A DNA stretch of 64,000 nucleotides, taken from positions 186,001 through 250,000 of the forward strand of contig MU839831.1 of the NCBI GenBank assembly GCA_030411725.1, in the 5' to 3' direction. The notes under the pieces were generated by a model. That model was not told the origin of the DNA. It worked only from the letters and a program-made list of their open reading frames with translations, and did not search any database. The stretch's first letter is position 1. Each line of letters starts with the position of its first letter. A program made the translations under genes and the position numbers. This DNA comes from Echria macrotheca (lineage: Eukaryota; Ascomycota; Sordariomycetes; Sordariales; Schizotheciaceae). Positions 63,426 to 64,000 of the stretch are shown in pieces.

Positions 63426-63433
63426 CATATAAG
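63426..63433 (+). promoter_or_regulatory. TATA-like element of the xylanase gene
   Basis: CATATAAG lies 77 bases before ATG 63510, a usual distance for a short-leader secreted enzyme gene. Confidence 0.55.
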
Positions 63434-63509
63434 TCGACGAAATCCCCGCCGAAAGAAGTCTTGCTCTTCAGCCATCTCGGTCAACCATCAGCTTTCTACA
63501 GTTGTCACC

Positions 63510-64000
63510 ATGGTCACTCTCTCGTCCCTCTTTGTTGCCGCCACCACCCTGGCCGCCGGCGTGCTCGCCGCGCCCGGTGAGCTCCCGGGTCTCCAACGGA
63601 GACAGACGCTGACCAGCAGCGCCACGGGCACGCATAACGGGTACTACTTCTCGTTCTGGACCGACGGCGCCGGCAACGTGCGCTACACCAACGAGCAGGG
63701 CGGCCAGTACAGCTGCAGCTGGTCGGGCAACGGCAACTGGGTCGGCGGAAAGGGATGGAACCCGGGCACGGATCGCACCATCAACTACACGGCCACGTAC
63801 AACCCCAACGGCAACTCGTACCTGGCCGTGTACGGCTGGACGCGCAACCCGCTGGTCGAGTACTACGTCGTCGAGAACTTCGGCACGTACAACCCGTCGA
63901 GCGGCGCCACGCGCTTCGGCCAGGTGACGGTGGACGGCGGCGTGTACGACATCTACCGCAGCCAGCGCGTCAACCAGCCGTCGATCGAGGGCACCGCCAC
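63510..64000 (+). CDS. GH11 endo-1,4-beta-xylanase, 5' part
   Basis: The first 163 codons are inside the window; the rest is beyond the right edge. ATG 63510 (context TCACCATGG) begins a signal peptide (about 1-21, ending VLAAP) and a propeptide ending in a Lys/Arg-type site (QRRQ, about 31). The mature GH11 domain follows: GYYFSFWTDG, YSCSWSGNGNWVGGKGWNPG, YLAVYGWTRNPLVEYYVVENFG with the nucleophile Glu in VEYYVVE, then GGVYDIYRSQRVNQPSI. The second catalytic Glu should lie just past the edge. Endo-xylanases hydrolyse internal beta-1,4-xylosidic bonds in plant hemicellulose. No intron interrupts the visible part. Confidence 0.96.
   Translation, partial: MVTLSSLFVAATTLAAGVLAAPGELPGLQRRQTLTSSATGTHNGYYFSFWTDGAGNVRYTNEQGGQYSCSWSGNGNWVGGKGWNPGTDRTINYTATYNPNGNSYLAVYGWTRNPLVEYYVVENFGTYNPSSGATRFGQVTVDGGVYDIYRSQRVNQPSIEGTA

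Larger units (their letters stand above)
60917..63509. other. Large gap, no gene recognised
   Basis: Over 2.6 kb I find only short ORFs of poor composition. There are ATACCTAGGTAT (60961-60972) and TAGGTAGGTAGGTACCTA-type repeats near 61364-61381, a T12 run at 62723-62734, and the xylanase promoter at the right end. A decayed element is possible but no protein motif survives. Confidence 0.5.

Noticed and set aside
1..64000. CRISPR arrays, rRNA genes, intact transposons or viral genes
   Set aside because: No regular spaced repeats, rRNA landmarks, transposase, reverse transcriptase or capsid motifs were seen in any frame.

Overview
The window is genomic DNA from a filamentous ascomycete, most likely a Sordariomycete and possibly a member of the Chaetomiaceae/Sordariales. 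The evidence is short spliced introns (about 44-70 bases, GTAAGT/GTATGT donors, CTRAC branch sites), GC-rich codon use that opens long false antisense ORFs, a fused HIS7, a NACHT/ankyrin STAND protein, a GH11 xylanase, and no operons, tRNA, rRNA or intact transposon that I could recognise. I built the gene models by hand from splice signals and reading-frame phase, and checked that each spliced length is a multiple of three.

Layout. 0.8-3.7 kb: an amidoligase-like protein (-) and a gamma-glutamylcyclotransferase-like protein (+). 4.9-6.8 kb: a TATA box and a pyrimidine-rich leader-like tract with only a 40-codon ORF. 8.6-22.3 kb: a notable block of three paralogous coiled-coil proteins of unknown function (two +, one -) sharing one phase-1 intron position, with a NACHT-ankyrin STAND receptor between the first two. 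24-37 kb: housekeeping genes, namely a small P-loop kinase (-), a Dug1-type Cys-Gly dipeptidase (+), a Yippee-domain protein (-), ornithine decarboxylase antizyme (+, with a +1 programmed frameshift at TCC-TGA), HIS7 (-, with a Gcn4/CPC1 site in its promoter), a TFIIIC subunit-6-like protein (+) and a Vps62-like protein (+). 38-41 kb: a small Cys-containing protein and a family-2 glycosyltransferase.

41.6-48.3 kb: an MFS transporter interrupted by one TAG codon (-), a short-chain dehydrogenase (-), a divergently transcribed fungal transcription-factor-like protein (+), and a CxxC/CxxC protein (-). 49.9-55 kb: an ISG12/IFI6-like alanine/glycine-rich membrane protein, an Hsp20 with a mitochondrial-type leader, and a PAS-containing hybrid histidine kinase (all -). 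55.7-61 kb: a secreted DUF8021-type protein (-), a LaeA-like methyltransferase in six exons (-), and an FAD-dependent monooxygenase (+). 61-63.5 kb has no recognised gene. The right edge carries the 5' part of a secreted GH11 endo-xylanase.

The best second looks are the antizyme recoding site with an adjacent hairpin, the three-paralog/STAND block, the nonsense-interrupted MFS gene, two inferred GC-AG introns, and a 115-145 bp dispersed repeat upstream of two genes in the same orientation.
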